Shown here piece by piece: positions 1 to 12,808 of a stretch of 64,000 nucleotides of DNA. This stretch comes from Cercis canadensis. Lineage: Eukaryota; Streptophyta; Magnoliopsida; Fabales; Fabaceae. The notes below the pieces were generated by a model. The model made no database searches, had not been told where the DNA came from, and saw only the letters and a program-made list of their open reading frames with translations. The position numbers and the translations under genes were made by a program. The first letter of the stretch is position 1. Each line of letters begins with the position of its first letter. The stretch lies in the NCBI GenBank assembly GCA_003255065.1, contig QAOA01002417.1, forward strand, positions 1,312,122-1,376,121, in the 5' to 3' direction.

Positions 1-140
1 AACGGACCCTAGCGGAGGACTAAAATGACTGACGGAATGTTCTTTCAGGGACTAAAGTGTCGGTAAAAATCTTTCAAGGACTAAAGTGTTACCGAACCAA
101 TCTTTCAATGACCAAAAAGGGGTTTTACTCTAAAAAAAAT
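1..140. repeat. Short tandem array, about 30-bp unit
   Basis: Four diverged units of about 29-31 bp run from about position 12 to 130. Each carries a core like CTTTCARGGACTAAAGTG, with clear copies starting at 41, 70 and 101. This kind of 'ggactaaa' array is common in dispersed repeats of dicot genomes, but the window starts inside it, so I cannot tell whether it is the edge of a transposon. Confidence 0.6.
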
Positions 141-2741
141 ATAAATCGAGTATAGTTAAAACTATAACATATAAATTAAATTAAAACCAATTATAATGAT
201 AATAATTTAAAAAATAATACTAAGAGTAACTTTTATATCAATAAAATAATGTTAAAATATCACTGTTCGCAACAATGAGCCTTCTATTTTTCCCACCCAA
301 ATGAACATTCAGATAGAAGCTCTTATGTCTTTTATTTTTTTGCTGGAACATGAGCTCTTATGTCAAAAACAACAAAAAGAACCAGATGGCCCAAAAGATC
401 ACTTGAACGTGGTAAGGCTATACTGTGCTCTCCATGTATGGCATGGCAATCACCGTGGGGCATCAGTGGAAGGATTGGGCCTCATTTTAGCTCCTATCGA
501 ATTTTAATCATATTAGGGAAGTTTAAGGCTTTAGGCCCAAGTTTATATAGATCAAGTTGGGCCTCATTATGGGCCTTCATTTACTGAAGTTTTGGTTCAA
601 ACAACCGGCAGTGGGAATCTTCCTGGACCTACAGATGGTCCAGGGAAGTTATAACAAGCTTCCTAACAACAACGTAGCTCTGTCCCAAAACGACAGTGAC
701 AACTTTTACCAACCCCAGTCCCCGTATACGAAAAGGTGGCGGCGCTGTTATTGAGCCACGTGGTTGTGGTTAAAGTTAGCAAAAAGAATAGTTGTATGGT
801 CCCCACTCCCCAGTTGAAAGTCGAATAGTTATAGATGTGATAATGGAGTCGTCAATCCCATAATGGGGACAGGTTTTTAAAGGGTTTAATGCACATGACG
901 AACGCTCTCGACATCATTAGAGAAAGAAAGAGACCCTTTACAACCTAAGACCCATCGCCACCATTATCCTCATGAGTTGTAAGAGATTGGGTTCCCTCCC
1001 TTTTTCTTCTTTACGGGGAACCACACTCTCAGGAACCATTCTTCTTTTAGCACCTCAACTTTAATTTTAGATGTAAACGAATCCATAATTGGGCTAGCTA
1101 TGGCCCATGGAGCTCTTCTCTTGGGAAAGTATCTATCTTTTTGCAATCAAAGTTGTTTTTTCATAGTTTTTTGTATACCAGCTTTTTGTTAATTGTCGAA
1201 TGCTCTTTTACACATTTCATCTCCTATCCGAATGTCTACTGTTTAAGAGCTATAATCACGTTTGATTCTCCAATGTCTTTTTTCTTTTTCTTTTTCTTCT
1301 GGGCTATAATGGATGGCTAACTGTTCTTGAGTCCTTGTCTACTTGACTCTAATTCTATGTCAAACCTAACATCTTCTAAATCTATTGTTGATAGGTAAAT
1401 CTCAAAAATCGTTGGGCACACAAATGAAGGCTTAAGAGTGTTGATTAGCTTGTTTGGCATTTAAGTGAAAATACATGAAATTCTTATTTTATATTACTTT
1501 ACGCTCAAATATTTTACAGCTATGAGTGTAAATTAATAGATAAAAAAAAAAAATTACTCATTCACGAAACTATCAAATCTCATATGGAATCTACATTTTT
1601 GTTTAATAATGACTGATTTAATTGTTTGATGTGAGATACAACTGGTACGTGCATATGTGAAAACGAAGTCATGATAATAATAGAAAGCATGAGGGCAGTA
1701 TTAGTTGTGATTGAACCACCCGTGCAGTGAGAATGGAAACAAATGCTGTCTATGGTTAACCATAATTAGTGGGGTTAAGCAAAATAGTTATGTTTTTCAA
1801 ACTTAGAAATACACTCTTTTTCAATGCTTTCACAATATTTAAATTTAAGTTACATAAATTTTAATTAATTAAATTCATTTAAACTTTTTTTAATTAAAAA
1901 AAAAAAAGCACATGCATGAGTCTCGTGCAAGTGTGTATATGTTACATCACTTGCATGTTGTTTATTTATATGCTGGATACTTGAATCTTTCTTCTTCCGT
2001 AGAAGAAAGTCTTACTTAACAACTAGCTAATCCGTAGAAAAAAGTATATAATTTCTTTTATATTTAATACAAGAGTCAATCAATTATATTTTAACAACTA
2101 AAAAAAACTTCTAAGATTCGAAATCATCATAGCAAAGTACTAAATACTTTGTTATTAATCAACAATTAATCAACAATGAGCATATTGAGTTCTAAGGTAT
2201 TATAAGTCAAAGGTTATGAATTAGAGTTTTTAGAGTCACACTTGTTAAGAGAGATTTATTAATTACTGCTCTCATCCCGAACATAGATTAATCTTATATC
2301 AAAAGGGTGTGTGGATGTCTTGGGTGTAAACCAAAAAAATACTTAGTTATTAAATTGTTATATATTTTATGTAATTTAATAAACACTTATCATTCATATT
2401 TTTTATATCATAGCAAAATTTTTGGAATAAAGATTTAGAGATGAAATGAGGGTTGTGAAAATCTGTAATTAAGTTTAAACTTGAAAAGTTTAGATTGATA
2501 GGCACTACACATATTATTGCGTTAAAGCTTCATTGGCATCATATAAGCTTTATGATCAAGCCATTAAAAAGGTTCACATGGATTGGATTAAAACAAAAAG
2601 AAAAAGAAAGAAACCTTAGAAACTTTCAACTGAGAGCTGATAAATTTTTCTAGGGGAAAGAAAAAAAGAAAATAAATAATTTAATATTTGATTTTTTTTT
2701 TTTGAGAACTAAGGAGGTCGTTGATAAATGACCAAAGCAGA

Positions 2742-2753
2742 GCGCGCCAAAAG
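2742..2753 (-). promoter_or_regulatory. E2F-type site
   Basis: GCGCGCCAAAAG reads on the minus strand as CTTTTGGCGCGC, a full match to the plant E2F consensus TTTSSCGC. A second perfect match lies 240 bp downstream in the same GC-richer patch. The site is about 1.5 kb before the TRM-like leader exon, so its target is uncertain. Confidence 0.4.
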
Positions 2754-2991
2754 TCAAAGAAACAGTTACTCTTTATTTAATAATTTCCCCTACAGACGCA
2801 CATTCTCTACCGTGTGGCAAACTCACACGCGCCTCCTGAAGGCGTGGTTCCACTTTCGAGGAAATTTCGCCGTAGACGTGGGCCGAAAAAACAAAATAAA
2901 TATTAGAAAATAGCGCGTGATGGTGACGGAGGGGGTTCAGAAGAGAACAAATAAATAAAAAATCCAAAATGAGAGTATACGGGTATAGTCT

Positions 2992-3000
2992 GGCGCCAAA
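2992..3000 (-). promoter_or_regulatory. Second E2F-type site
   Basis: GGCGCCAAA reads on the minus strand as TTTGGCGCC, matching the core of the E2F consensus. Paired sites are typical of cell-cycle promoters, but no gene start is visible beside this pair. Confidence 0.4.
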
Positions 3001-4239
3001 TGGAGGTGTCGTGCGCATAACTGCAAAAGCGACTGCATCAGATCGTTGAGATGAGCTGTTTGTTACGTGAATAAAACTATAAAAGTAATCAAATCAAATC
3101 ATATGGTGCCAATTATATTATGTTGCAAAACGGCTTTCCGTAGAACAAAACGGTTTTTAGTTGTACTTCGTCCCTAGCAATGCTATTTACATAATTTTAG
3201 TATTTAAAAGTTTGCAATGCTTGTTATATAAATGTTTATTTGTACCTTAAACAATTCAGCCAATCACAATAATCATTTTCCAGTTTAACATGGATTAGTG
3301 ATGAACGGAATTAATTGTTTATCAAACAATCTTCTTATAAATAATATAGGGTTAGCTAGACACATAAATAAATGCAAAAATGAGCACAAGAAAATGTAAA
3401 AAATTGTAGTTTATTGTAAAATTTAACTTTACACTAGGAATAATCTGAAACATTTATTTGGCGTGTATGAAATCAACAAAGACTTGTCACAACAAAAGTA
3501 ACATGTCACATGTGATTAATAGAGAAAGTTTGGTAATGGTTTACTTTATTGAATTTCATTTTATTTTTAATTTCTGGTACAAAAGTGTACAATACTCGTA
3601 CAAGAAGAGAAAGAGCAGAGTAGAGGAGGAGTACAATCACGCTTTTTTTTTTTTTTTTTCCTTCTGGTTTCTAAGATTAGACAGGAAATGAGATTCACAT
3701 GTCATTGGTTTCAATTTTCAAAGTGATAACAAAATTCAAATGGTAACAAACACGAAAAAAAGAAAAAAAAAGAAGAAGAAGAAGGAGAAGGATACCTCAT
3801 CCCAACCTTTTCAAATACCAAAAAAAAAACAGCATATTATTGGGTCCCTTCCTCCGGATTTAAATTACCCCTTTTCAATATCCTTTTCGAGATTAACATT
3901 AAAAACAAAAAGAATTTTATGATTCATTTTTAATGATTTTAATTTATTACCCCATTTTTAATGAATGACATACCTATACCTTAGAGTGTGTAGCTATAAT
4001 TCTTAGGCCCGTCACCAGCAAAAACACCGCTGGCTGGAAATTTATCCGGAAAAAGGGAATGATTATCGAATAAAGAAAAAATAGCACAGATGGAACCTTC
4101 GCTTTCCTTCACTTATTTCCAGCAATGGACTTAGAGCACTTCCCCTCCACACTAATTTCGTAGCTTTTTCCTATGTCATCATCATTATTAATATTTTTCA
4201 TTATTTTCACATTTGAGTTTCTCCATAATCATACAAAAT

Positions 4240-4431
4240 CGTAGTTTTGAATTTACACCTTCTCTCCCATCTGGGATTCGTTAGCTTCGGACCAGTTCAA
4301 TTTTCCACTCGTTTTCGAGCTCTGCTGCTTTTCAACGACGCCCGTCTTCTTCTTTTGTAAATTGTTGATTGTTTCAGAGCTGAAGGTTCAGTTGTTGATA
4401 CTTGATACGGTGTTCTGGGTTCTTCTCAGAG
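4240..4431 (+). other. Probable non-coding leader exon of the TRM-like gene
   Basis: A pyrimidine-rich stretch ends at a good donor, CAGAG|gtatgt, after 4431. The next likely acceptor is ttgcattgtag, ending at 5043, ahead of the coding start at 5172. The transcript start is an estimate. The intron between them (about 4432-5043) holds the palindrome at 4699-4782. Confidence 0.5.
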
Positions 4432-4698
4432 GTATGTTGATTTATTTTCTGTTTTCTGACTGTGCATTGACTTGTTTGATTGCCCACAAAAAAAAAAAAA
4501 AGAAGCGCATTTGAATCGGTGAATCTTTTGTTACGTGCAATATTCATGGTTTTAGAGTTATTTCAAAAAAGCTAATTGCTTGCAGTTTGAGGTTCACAGT
4601 TTTAGTACCTTTTGGTTTCCTGCATTTTCTCAGAAACCTGTTCTGGGTTTTCCTGCTTGCCTTTTTATGAATGGAATCTGGAGGTGGAACTTGTTACG

Positions 4699-4782
4699 TG
4701 TTAGATATAAAATTATTCTTGGCCTTCAACCTAAAAGCTTAAGCTTTTTGGTGAAGGCCCAAGAATAGTTTTATGTCTAACA
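4699..4782. repeat. 84-bp near-perfect palindrome in leader intron
   Basis: Two 42-nt arms meet at 4740/4741 with essentially no loop. The left arm begins TGTTAGATATAAAA and the right arm reads back as TGTTAGACATAAAA. Only a handful of mismatches and one single-base bulge separate the arms, and AAGCTTAAGCTT sits at the centre. It may be a tiny foldback MITE or the stem of a small-RNA precursor. No convincing target duplication is visible. Confidence 0.75.
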
Positions 4783-5119
4783 GAACTGATTTGAGTTTTG
4801 AAGTTGCTCAGACCACTTGAACATCTCTTTCTCTTTTGGGTTAACATAAAAGTCAAGGTTACGAGATTTTGCTAAACTGGCCTCCTGTTCATATGAATCT
4901 TTAAACTCTTCATCCTTTTATCCCGAATTAGGAACATTTTGGGGTCTTCATGTTTTATCCTTTCTCAAATTTTAAGATGTCCAGATTTTTATGCTGTATT
5001 GCTTACTGCTTTTTAACTGATATTGGACTATATTGCATTGTAGGATAAAAAGGGAGGGGATTAGTTTATTTCTTATTAAAAGAAAGAAAATATCATCTTA
5101 AATTTTAATTGGGTGAGAC

Positions 5120-5158
5120 ATGGAAGCTGAAATTGAGGACACGAGAGTCTTTTGGTAG
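5120..5158 (+). promoter_or_regulatory. uORF of 12 codons in the TRM-like leader
   Basis: An ATG at 5120 opens a 12-codon frame (MEAEIEDTRVFW) that stops at 5156-5158, 13 nt before the coding start at 5172. It lies in the same predicted exon as that start, so scanning ribosomes would meet it first. Whether it is translated is not visible from the sequence. Confidence 0.45.
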
Positions 5159-5171
5159 ACCCTCTGTCTGC

Positions 5172-8100
5172 ATGGGAGGCTTATTTCACATTTTTGAGTT
5201 CAATCAGGGGAGCATGGCCAAGAAAGTTCATAGTCATAAGAGACATCATGGTGGTAAGTGTTACTTATATATTATTGAATAGAAACTGTACTCACGGTAA
5301 CCTTGTTTAATTACAAGACGCAGCAGATAAACTTTTAGTAAACTAAATTATGCGCTAGTTTCTTATTATTCCTTTATGAAATTGAAAAGCTGCTAGTGGC
5401 TAATTTGCTTGTCTATTTGTATACTATTCCTCTGCTAGATTGATAGTGGTAGGATGCTACTGATCTTGTTTTTATATATTGTGTATACTGCAGGCCTGGA
5501 AGCTCCTCGAAATAGCCTGGAGCTACAAGTTGAAGCATCTCAGGCCTGCTGTCCAGAAGGAGAATTACCGGTAAGTTTTTATGCTCATGCCGTATGTCAA
5601 GGGCTCGGAAAATGACCATCTTTTGTTTGTTTTTCCCTGTGCTCTTGGTGACTGGATATTGCAATTTTGTCAAATTTGTTCCTTTTGAGAATGATCCTTC
5701 AGGATTTTAGGGAGATTACATGTATAGGGCTTGGTCAAGGCATGATTCTTTTAAGTCTGGCTAAAACTGCATTAAAAAGCACTGGGTACTTTCCCAAGCC
5801 TTTCGTGCCATTTATCTCTTCAATTTAGTGTAAATATGTTTTCATCCTATAAATGTTGGGTTTCTCTTTCATTGTTTAATTGCAACACCTTAAGCGTAGT
5901 TCTGGTTGTTATACCGCTCTTCTCATATTTTGATTTAATTTTTTACTTACAAGTTGTAAATTCATGACTCATGAGATTCCATTTCCTATCTACAGCAGTG
6001 AATTTAAGTACTGTATGTATATCTCATGATAACATGTTTCTCTTTCTCTGTCTCCATTTTCGGATTGAAATGTACTTTAATATGAACTTTCAGCACTATT
6101 ATCGAGTAGAAGAAGACTGGTCAGAGAATAATCGTTATTCAAATGTGGCTTCAATGAAGAAACTGATCAATGAGGAGTTATCCAAACGATCAAGCACCAG
6201 ACAGAATGCACCAAGTGTTGTGGCAAGGTTGATGGGGTTAGATATGATGCCATTAGACACTAAATCTGTTATTCCGTCAGATGAAAGAAAAGGTAGAAAC
6301 ATGGGGAAGAAGTTTCTGAAGAAGGAAATGGATGGAAGGGGTTCTGTTGGTCAGGGCTTTTCCAACTCAAATTCTTCTAACCAGATGGAATTTGACTCAT
6401 TTTATCAAGACATAGATGATGATGGATGGGACCAGAGTTTTGGAAAACCAAGACCACGGGAACATCCTCAGGAAGAGGAACTACAAAAATTTAAGAAAGA
6501 ATTTGAAGCATATCAAGCAGCAAGGTTTATGGAGTGTTCAAAGGTTGTTGATCTTGGCAGTGTTTCTAGACAATTGCTTGCTCAAGAGAACCTGAACAAG
6601 GAAAAGATGGCACATTGTGCAAATAACCAGAGAGTGGCAACAGAGAAACCTGCAGAGCTTAACAACCACTTATTTAACACACAGATACACAATGGCGGTT
6701 ATGCAGAATATCATGGTGATATGATGGAATTAATCCCAGCTAAGCAAAGGGGATCCTTTTCTTCAAGAAGCAGAACCCTAAGTAGAGACTTTGAGGAGTC
6801 TTTAATGATGAAATCTAATAGCAGATTAGATAGATCATCTCCCACTCGGATAGTAATCTTGAAGCCAGGTCCTGATAGAATTTGCAACCACGAAGAGAAT
6901 TGGAACAGTTCATCAGGCACTTTACAAGAGAGAAATAGTATAGAGGATTTTCTTGAGGAGGTTAGAGAGCGGCTGAAATGTGAACTACAAGGGAAAACTC
7001 TCAAAAAGGGTTCTGTGGTTAGAGGAAGTGGAATTGAGACACCTTACAATGAAAAACCATCAGATCCTAAACAAATAGCTCGTCATATAGCAAAACAGGT
7101 CAGAGAAAGTGTGACTAAAGATGTTGGTACTAATTTACTCCGCTCAGAATCAACAAGATCCTACAGAAGTGAAATTCAGTTCAATGGACCAAGTTCCCCA
7201 GAATTTATGAACAGAGATACCAGGAGATTATTGTCAGAGAGGCTAAGAAATGTTCTAAAAAGTGAATCACATCTTGACATTTCTGAAGTGGCTTGTGGGA
7301 ACTCAAAGTCTTATGTGTTAGATAATCACAGGGTTAGCCTAAAACAAGCAGGGGATATCTTGAAGGGTGGAAATGACACGAGCCAATGGGAAATTTCAAA
7401 AGAAGGAAAAGAAATGCAAACAGGATCTTTCAGGCATGAACCAGATGACAATATCTTGCTCCACAGGGAGCTGTCCCCTAGGAACCTTGTTAGATCCTTG
7501 TCTGCTCCTGTATCAGGAACGTCATTTGGGAAGCTTCTTCTAGAGGACCGCCACATTTTAACTGGTGCCCATATTCGGAGGAAGCTTGAAGGCATTGAAA
7601 CCGTGTCTGTTGATGTCAGAAAACGGAAAAAAGAAAGATTTAATATCAAAGAAAAAGTTTCCAATTTTAAATATAGTCTAGTTCTAAGAGGGAAGCTTTT
7701 TGGCAAAAGGATTCAATCAATGGTAGAGTCACATGGCAACGAGTATGGTCCCATGGTAAGAGATGTCACTAGTGGACCAACAGTTCTCTTTAGCAGTGGT
7801 GAGAGGCTTGTAAGTTTACTATATACCTTTTCACCTTTCTTTACAATGGTATGTTATATTTCATATATGATTGTTATCTAATCAATAGATATTCTATCAT
7901 ATGCTTTTAGGAGAACTCCACTGAGGTTCCCCCTAGTCCTGTATCTGTATGCAGCAGTGCTCAGGAAGAACTCTGGAGGCGAGCTGAATACTTAAGTCCA
8001 ATATCAACTCCAGATGTATATTCAAGAGACGATAATGTTGTGCCACAAGTTTTCAGGGATATCAGCTCTAATTTGAATGGTAGGGAGACTATAGTTGCAG

Positions 8101-9183
8101 GTTTCATGTATTGTGCCATAAAATCATGGACTTTTGACATGAAAAGGAAGTTAATCGTGTCTTTTTTACAGCTGTACTACATGTGCATAAGTAGTTATAT
8201 CAACGTACAACCTGCCACCTTTTCTTGAAATGGATAGTGACCTAGCTTGCAAGATCAAAAGTTGATTTTCATGTTTAATTCACTTCAAGATTTCATCTTT
8301 AGATGACTTGCTTTAAAGGTTACAAGATTTTTGTCATAGCAACCATGTACTGAAACTTGGGTTCTGGGTTTATTGTTTTTGGTGCATAACTGTTTTAGCC
8401 ATCGATCTCTATTTTTCTTTCTATTCTGCTTTCTCAATGCAGCATGTTATTCTAATGCTAATGGAGATGTCAAATTATTGCTGATAGTGTGTGTGTTTTT
8501 TTTTTGTTTTTGTTTTTCCTGTTGATCTGACAGCGCTAAGGAGGCAACTGAATCAACTTGAGTCTGATGATGCCCCTGATGACTTCACGATCAAACAGGA
8601 GACCGTTGAGTCTGAACTAGTTCAATTAGAGGACCCAGCCGAATCTTACATAAGAGATCTGCTTGTTGCTTCTGGTCTATACTTTGGTTCATGGGATAAA
8701 TCTTTATTAAGAGGGGACACATTTGCAAAGCCTATTGGCAACTCAGTTTTTGAAGAAGTGGAAGAATCTCATAGGAAATCAGCCAAGGAGAATGAAAGTT
8801 CTATAAAGGATCAGAAGGAGCATAAGTTAGAGCACAAGATATTACTTGATTTGTTAAATGAGGCACTATCCATTGTTCTTGGACCACCATTGGCAGTGTC
8901 TAGATTCAGAAGGAAATTAAGCAGTTCCTCCGTGCCGCCACCACCACCAAGTGGAAAGGAACTGCTGAAGTTAGTATGGGACATTATCCGTGTTTCTTTG
9001 TATCCTCTATTTGACATATCTTCTAATTCTCTTGATAATTTGGTGGCTCGAGATCTGGGATCCATTCCCTGGTCTGCATTGATAAATGACGAGATTACTA
9101 TACTGGAAAGAGAGATAGAATGTCTAATTACTGAAGATCTGGTTGAAGAACTCACAAAGGATATGCTGTTAGATGTAATGTGA
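5172..9183 (+). CDS. TRM/LONGIFOLIA-like protein (DUF3741 + DUF4378)
   Basis: Predicted 897-aa protein from five coding exons: 5172-5253, 5494-5570, 6094-7809, 7911-8079 and 8534-9183. All junctions are GT-AG and keep frame. The start is the ATG opening MGGLFHIFEFNQGSM, followed by an 'EAPRNSLEL' segment. Residues about 70-95 hold SVVARLMGLDMMP, the conserved DUF3741/TRM motif, and the last roughly 190 residues form a DUF4378 region (AESYIRDLLVASGL near its start, LVEELTKDML at its end). The middle is long, charged and probably disordered. TRM proteins recruit TON1 and PP2A to cortical microtubules and affect division-plane orientation and cell elongation. That role is inferred from family membership; I cannot assign a specific TRM number. 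The frame that runs upstream of 6094 is read-through of intron 2. Confidence 0.88.
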
Positions 9184-10291
9184 ACTATGACGTATTATTT
9201 TACATGGCCATTGTTAGGATAAAGCATTCTGCATATTGCAGCAAAGCTTATACGGGTAACCAACTTGAAGAATAACCATCTCTAAATGTTGCATATATGT
9301 GTATATATTTTGGTGCGAGGGTTTGTGATACAGTAGCAGTGAGTTGTGATGATACAATATTGTACATGAGTGGAGTGTATGATTAGGTCATTTTGTGAAA
9401 GCAGAAAACCGATTGGTTATATAATGAATTAAACTCTTCATAATGTGTTATGGTTGTTACTTTTATGACATGGCCTGAAAATCTAGTGTCTTCAACCACA
9501 TTGGTTAATTTATCAGAGCTAGTGAAAGCTCTGTAATCACTTTGAATGCAACCTTCCACCGTCATGGAGTGTATGGCAAGAGTACTGTTTTATGGCCCTT
9601 TATTCTCTCTACTTTGTTTGATGGTAAAAGAAGAAGGAAGAAGTAGTAAGAGTAATGCTAGATTAACAAATAGTAGCATTAGGGGCAATAGCAGCAGTGA
9701 AATCTTATATGGACACTCAAATAATTGGGTAATCTCATAGAAGAATAAAATTGAGATGCACGTACAACATTAGAAAGACTTTAACGAAATGATGGATATA
9801 ATGCAAGCCTTTGGATCAAATGTGAATGTGAATGCTCTTAGCCCTAATTTTTGACCTGTGCGTGACAGTGAATGTGCACACGCACATGTCTGCTTATATT
9901 TCTGAGTGGTCAATTTGTGTGTTAACTGATTGATACTATGTTTACGCTTGTTTTAAGCTCAAAATGGATTCCATGTTAGGTGCGTTTCAAGTCAAATGGA
10001 AGAAAAAGCAGGAAGAAAAATAGAAGATGAAGCAAATGCAATTAGGAATCACATGCGTACTGAACAAGTTTCATAAGGAATCTGCTTGAAATGGTTTCAT
10101 TCCGACAAGAAATTTTTTTTGAGTAGGTACCTACCGCAAAAGCACTGTGAAAAGATTCTCGTTTGATTGTAAGAAAATGGATACATCTTAGTTATGAAAG
10201 CTGCTCCGACCAAGTCTACTTGCCTTCTTTTGTTGGATGCTTAAGCCTTGGAAGTCATGAAAGCAAATAAGCAATAGTCTTGTCTAAGAGA

Positions 10292-10364
10292 CCACTAGTA
10301 TCAACTACTATAATGTTTGTTTTTTCCACCACTACTATCAACTACTATAATGTTTATGTTTTTT
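10292..10364. repeat. Two-copy direct repeat, 35 bp
   Basis: Two adjacent units each read TATCAACTACTATAATGTTT followed by a T-run and CCAC. They differ at only a few positions, so this is probably replication slippage. Confidence 0.7.
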
Positions 10365-10394
10365 CCACATCAGTTTCAAGAAACATGGTCTAAT

Positions 10395-10680
10395 TCTAAG
10401 AGGGAGTATCGGATAATTATTTTAGTTTTTTATTTTTATTTTTATATTAGTATCTATATGTTTTTTATTTTACTAGGATTTAATTAGGATTAACTTATCT
10501 TAGTAATTATCTTATATTGTAAGTGGGAGTTATTTAATAGGATTTGTATGCTTATATAATAAACACTGTAATTTTAGTATTATGCCTATTTAAAGGCTTA
10601 AGATCATCAATTATAATCAACCATAATAATAGTCAAGCAATTATTTATATTCTTAAGTCCGAGTTGTATCATTATACTAT
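10395..10680 (+). mobile_element. Probable LTR remnant, Copia-like (fossil)
   Basis: A purine-rich tract precedes a long AT-rich block with a TATTTAAAGGC promoter-like element and a downstream polyadenylation-like region. This is the general look of a plant Copia LTR. No protein-coding part is present, so it would be a solo or partial LTR. Ends and age cannot be fixed without a second copy. Confidence 0.3.
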
Positions 10681-11783
10681 TTAGATAAGTTTGGATCGAT
10701 AGTAATTTTATTTATACACTATTCTTTTTTCCGAAGCAAAAAAAATAGTTTGTTTGAGTGGAATTATGAATCTCAATTCATTTAAATATATTATGCGTAG
10801 CAGCAATAATAAAATTGACTAATACTTTCTTTAGCTCATGTATCACCTACTTATAAATTATTTATACTCACATTAATACACATATGTCCAAAGGTATGTC
10901 ATTTTTTTTTTACTAAAATGCTTTTTAAACTTTTGTTTATAATAATAATAATAATAAATATACTAATTTAAATTTTGTACACTTGATATTAGCCAAAAAG
11001 CTGAGAAAGATATATCTAAATTTTGTACACAAAACATTTTACAAATAAAATATACATTGTCCCCACTTACAAGACTGTATGCACAAAATTTATGTATTGA
11101 TGAATTATTGCATGTAAAAAATATAACTTTAATGAAATGTTTTATTTTCTCATTACTATTTATAATGTACACCATACTGTTCATAGTTCAATAAAAAAAT
11201 ATGAAAAGGTGAAAAAATGAAATTGAAAATAGTAAAAGAAGAAAAGAAATGTATCAAAACGCTGCGTTTAAGTGGTTAGCTTTCACGTTGTTTCTCTCGT
11301 TGTCGATTATGCAGCATGCTTTCTGTTACAGTAACTCTGTTAGTTATGGTGAGTGAACAAAAATAACAGAGTAAGGTTCAGTAAAGGCTTAAAAAAAGAG
11401 TAAAGAGGGGAAAAGAAAAATCAAAGCCACATTAGTCGACGGAGGTTGACGGCGGCGGCGCGGCAGCCATGATTAACGATTAACGAGAACGTCTATCTCT
11501 GCCGGTTGTCCTTTCCTGGTAGATCTCATCATCATAATCTCTCTCTCTATCTCTCCTAGTTCTCTGTTATTCTGTCGCTTCCTAAATCACAAACGGAGAA
11601 TTATTCTCACATTGAAATTTGACATAAATCTGCTGCAGAGTTTTCTTTAGCAAGCCGACTAGGGATTTCCACGGATTTTAGCGAGTTTAATGAGCTGGAT
11701 CGTGATTCTGTGTTGCGTTCCGCACTCGTTCCACTTTTGAGTCCGATTTAGCAAGTTTCCGTATATTTGACACCTCAAATTTT

Positions 11784-12806
11784 ATGGGTCAGCTAGGAAG
11801 CACGAAGAAGAAAAGGTAAGCCCTCTTTCACTATGCTGTGTGAGTAAGCTCTAGGACCAAAGCTAGATTGGAGCTCATTTCTGTTAATTATAGGGATAAA
11901 TACTTGGCCGAAAGGTCTAGTGAAACAAATGTAATTTCTTTCAATTGAAAATGGAATGTGGTTATCTCCTAATATGTCCCAGTTGAAGGAGATTTTGGTG
12001 TAATTTAGCTAAAATTTTGTCCTTTAACTGCCATCTTGCCAGTCTCTTGCTAGTTTTGACAACAAACTGTTGCTGACATTTCTTTCTAGATTCTTTAAGA
12101 AACATTGCAGTTAAGGAAGGGACAATCTAGGGTCGTCATAGGAGCATAGCGGAAAATATTATGTATTATATGTTTAAATTCAGCAGTTATCCTATTTTTA
12201 CTTGATAATTTGGATTTGACTACTAACCAGGCACTAAAAGAGTGCCATAGGCTGATTTGGGATTGTCAACTTGAGTTAGGTATGATGGCTTTCATTGGTG
12301 GGAGTGGGACAACACTGATGATGGTGCGTTCTTGACGAATGAACTTAGATAATAAACCATGCTATTCTCCATCATTTAACTTCAGGAGCCTTTTGCATTA
12401 TTGCTATTGGCAACATGGTGCAATCCTAAAGCATGAAAGAGATTAAGTTGGGAAGCCTAGAAAATTGCCTTATTATATGTGCTAGTGTTTTGGGCATGGG
12501 TGTGAAATTGTAATTTAATGAACTAGACTATGCTGTGTTTGATTGTTTGAGTTTGCAGTTACAAGGGACTCGGTTCAGTACCACATTAGCTTTATTGCTT
12601 TATTATATGTTATCTAGAATAACAAGCTAGTCCAATAAAGTTTTATCTTGATGACAGATAGCATGAGGTATAAGTTATAGCCCTTACTACATGTTTGGAG
12701 TACATAAAAATTAAAAGAATAAATTATAATTGTTATAACTTGAACTTTGTCAATTCTTCCTTGTGAATGCAGGTACAAGAAAGAATTGTTGGATTTCTCT
12801 TTTTGA
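11784..12806 (+). promoter_or_regulatory. Spliced 21-codon uORF in the PIG-H leader
   Basis: An ATG at 11784 (MGQLGSTKKKR...) runs to a donor after 11815 (AAAAG|gtaagc). It continues from the acceptor at 12773 and ends at TGA 12804-12806, only 2 nt before the PIG-H start at 12809. It crosses the leader intron, so it exists only in the spliced mRNA. It is Lys/Arg-rich. An even shorter frame (MIND) lies further upstream near 11469. Confidence 0.55.
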
Positions 12807-12808
12807 GG

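Larger units (their letters stand above)
141..4239. other. Intergenic spacer upstream of the TRM-like gene
   Basis: This stretch is AT-rich with homopolymer runs. No open frame in it resembles a known protein; short frames at 301-754, 2728-3018 and 3458-3922 have no recognisable motif. It holds a CACGTG G-box core near 754-760, a GC-richer patch at about 2730-3010 with two E2F-type sites, and a purine-rich simple stretch near 3757-3792. Confidence 0.6.
9184..11400. other. Spacer between TRM-like gene and PIG-H
   Basis: The 3' flank of the TRM-like gene is followed by AT-rich sequence. It contains a 35-bp direct repeat near 10292-10364 and a probable LTR remnant at about 10395-10680. The small frames here (9546-9740, 10963-11184) have no protein-like features. 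Confidence 0.6.

Noticed and set aside
5971-6093. Upstream extension of the TRM-like frame
   Set aside because: It reads intron sequence; a good acceptor (ctttcag) at 6093 and two upstream coding exons explain the true N-terminus.
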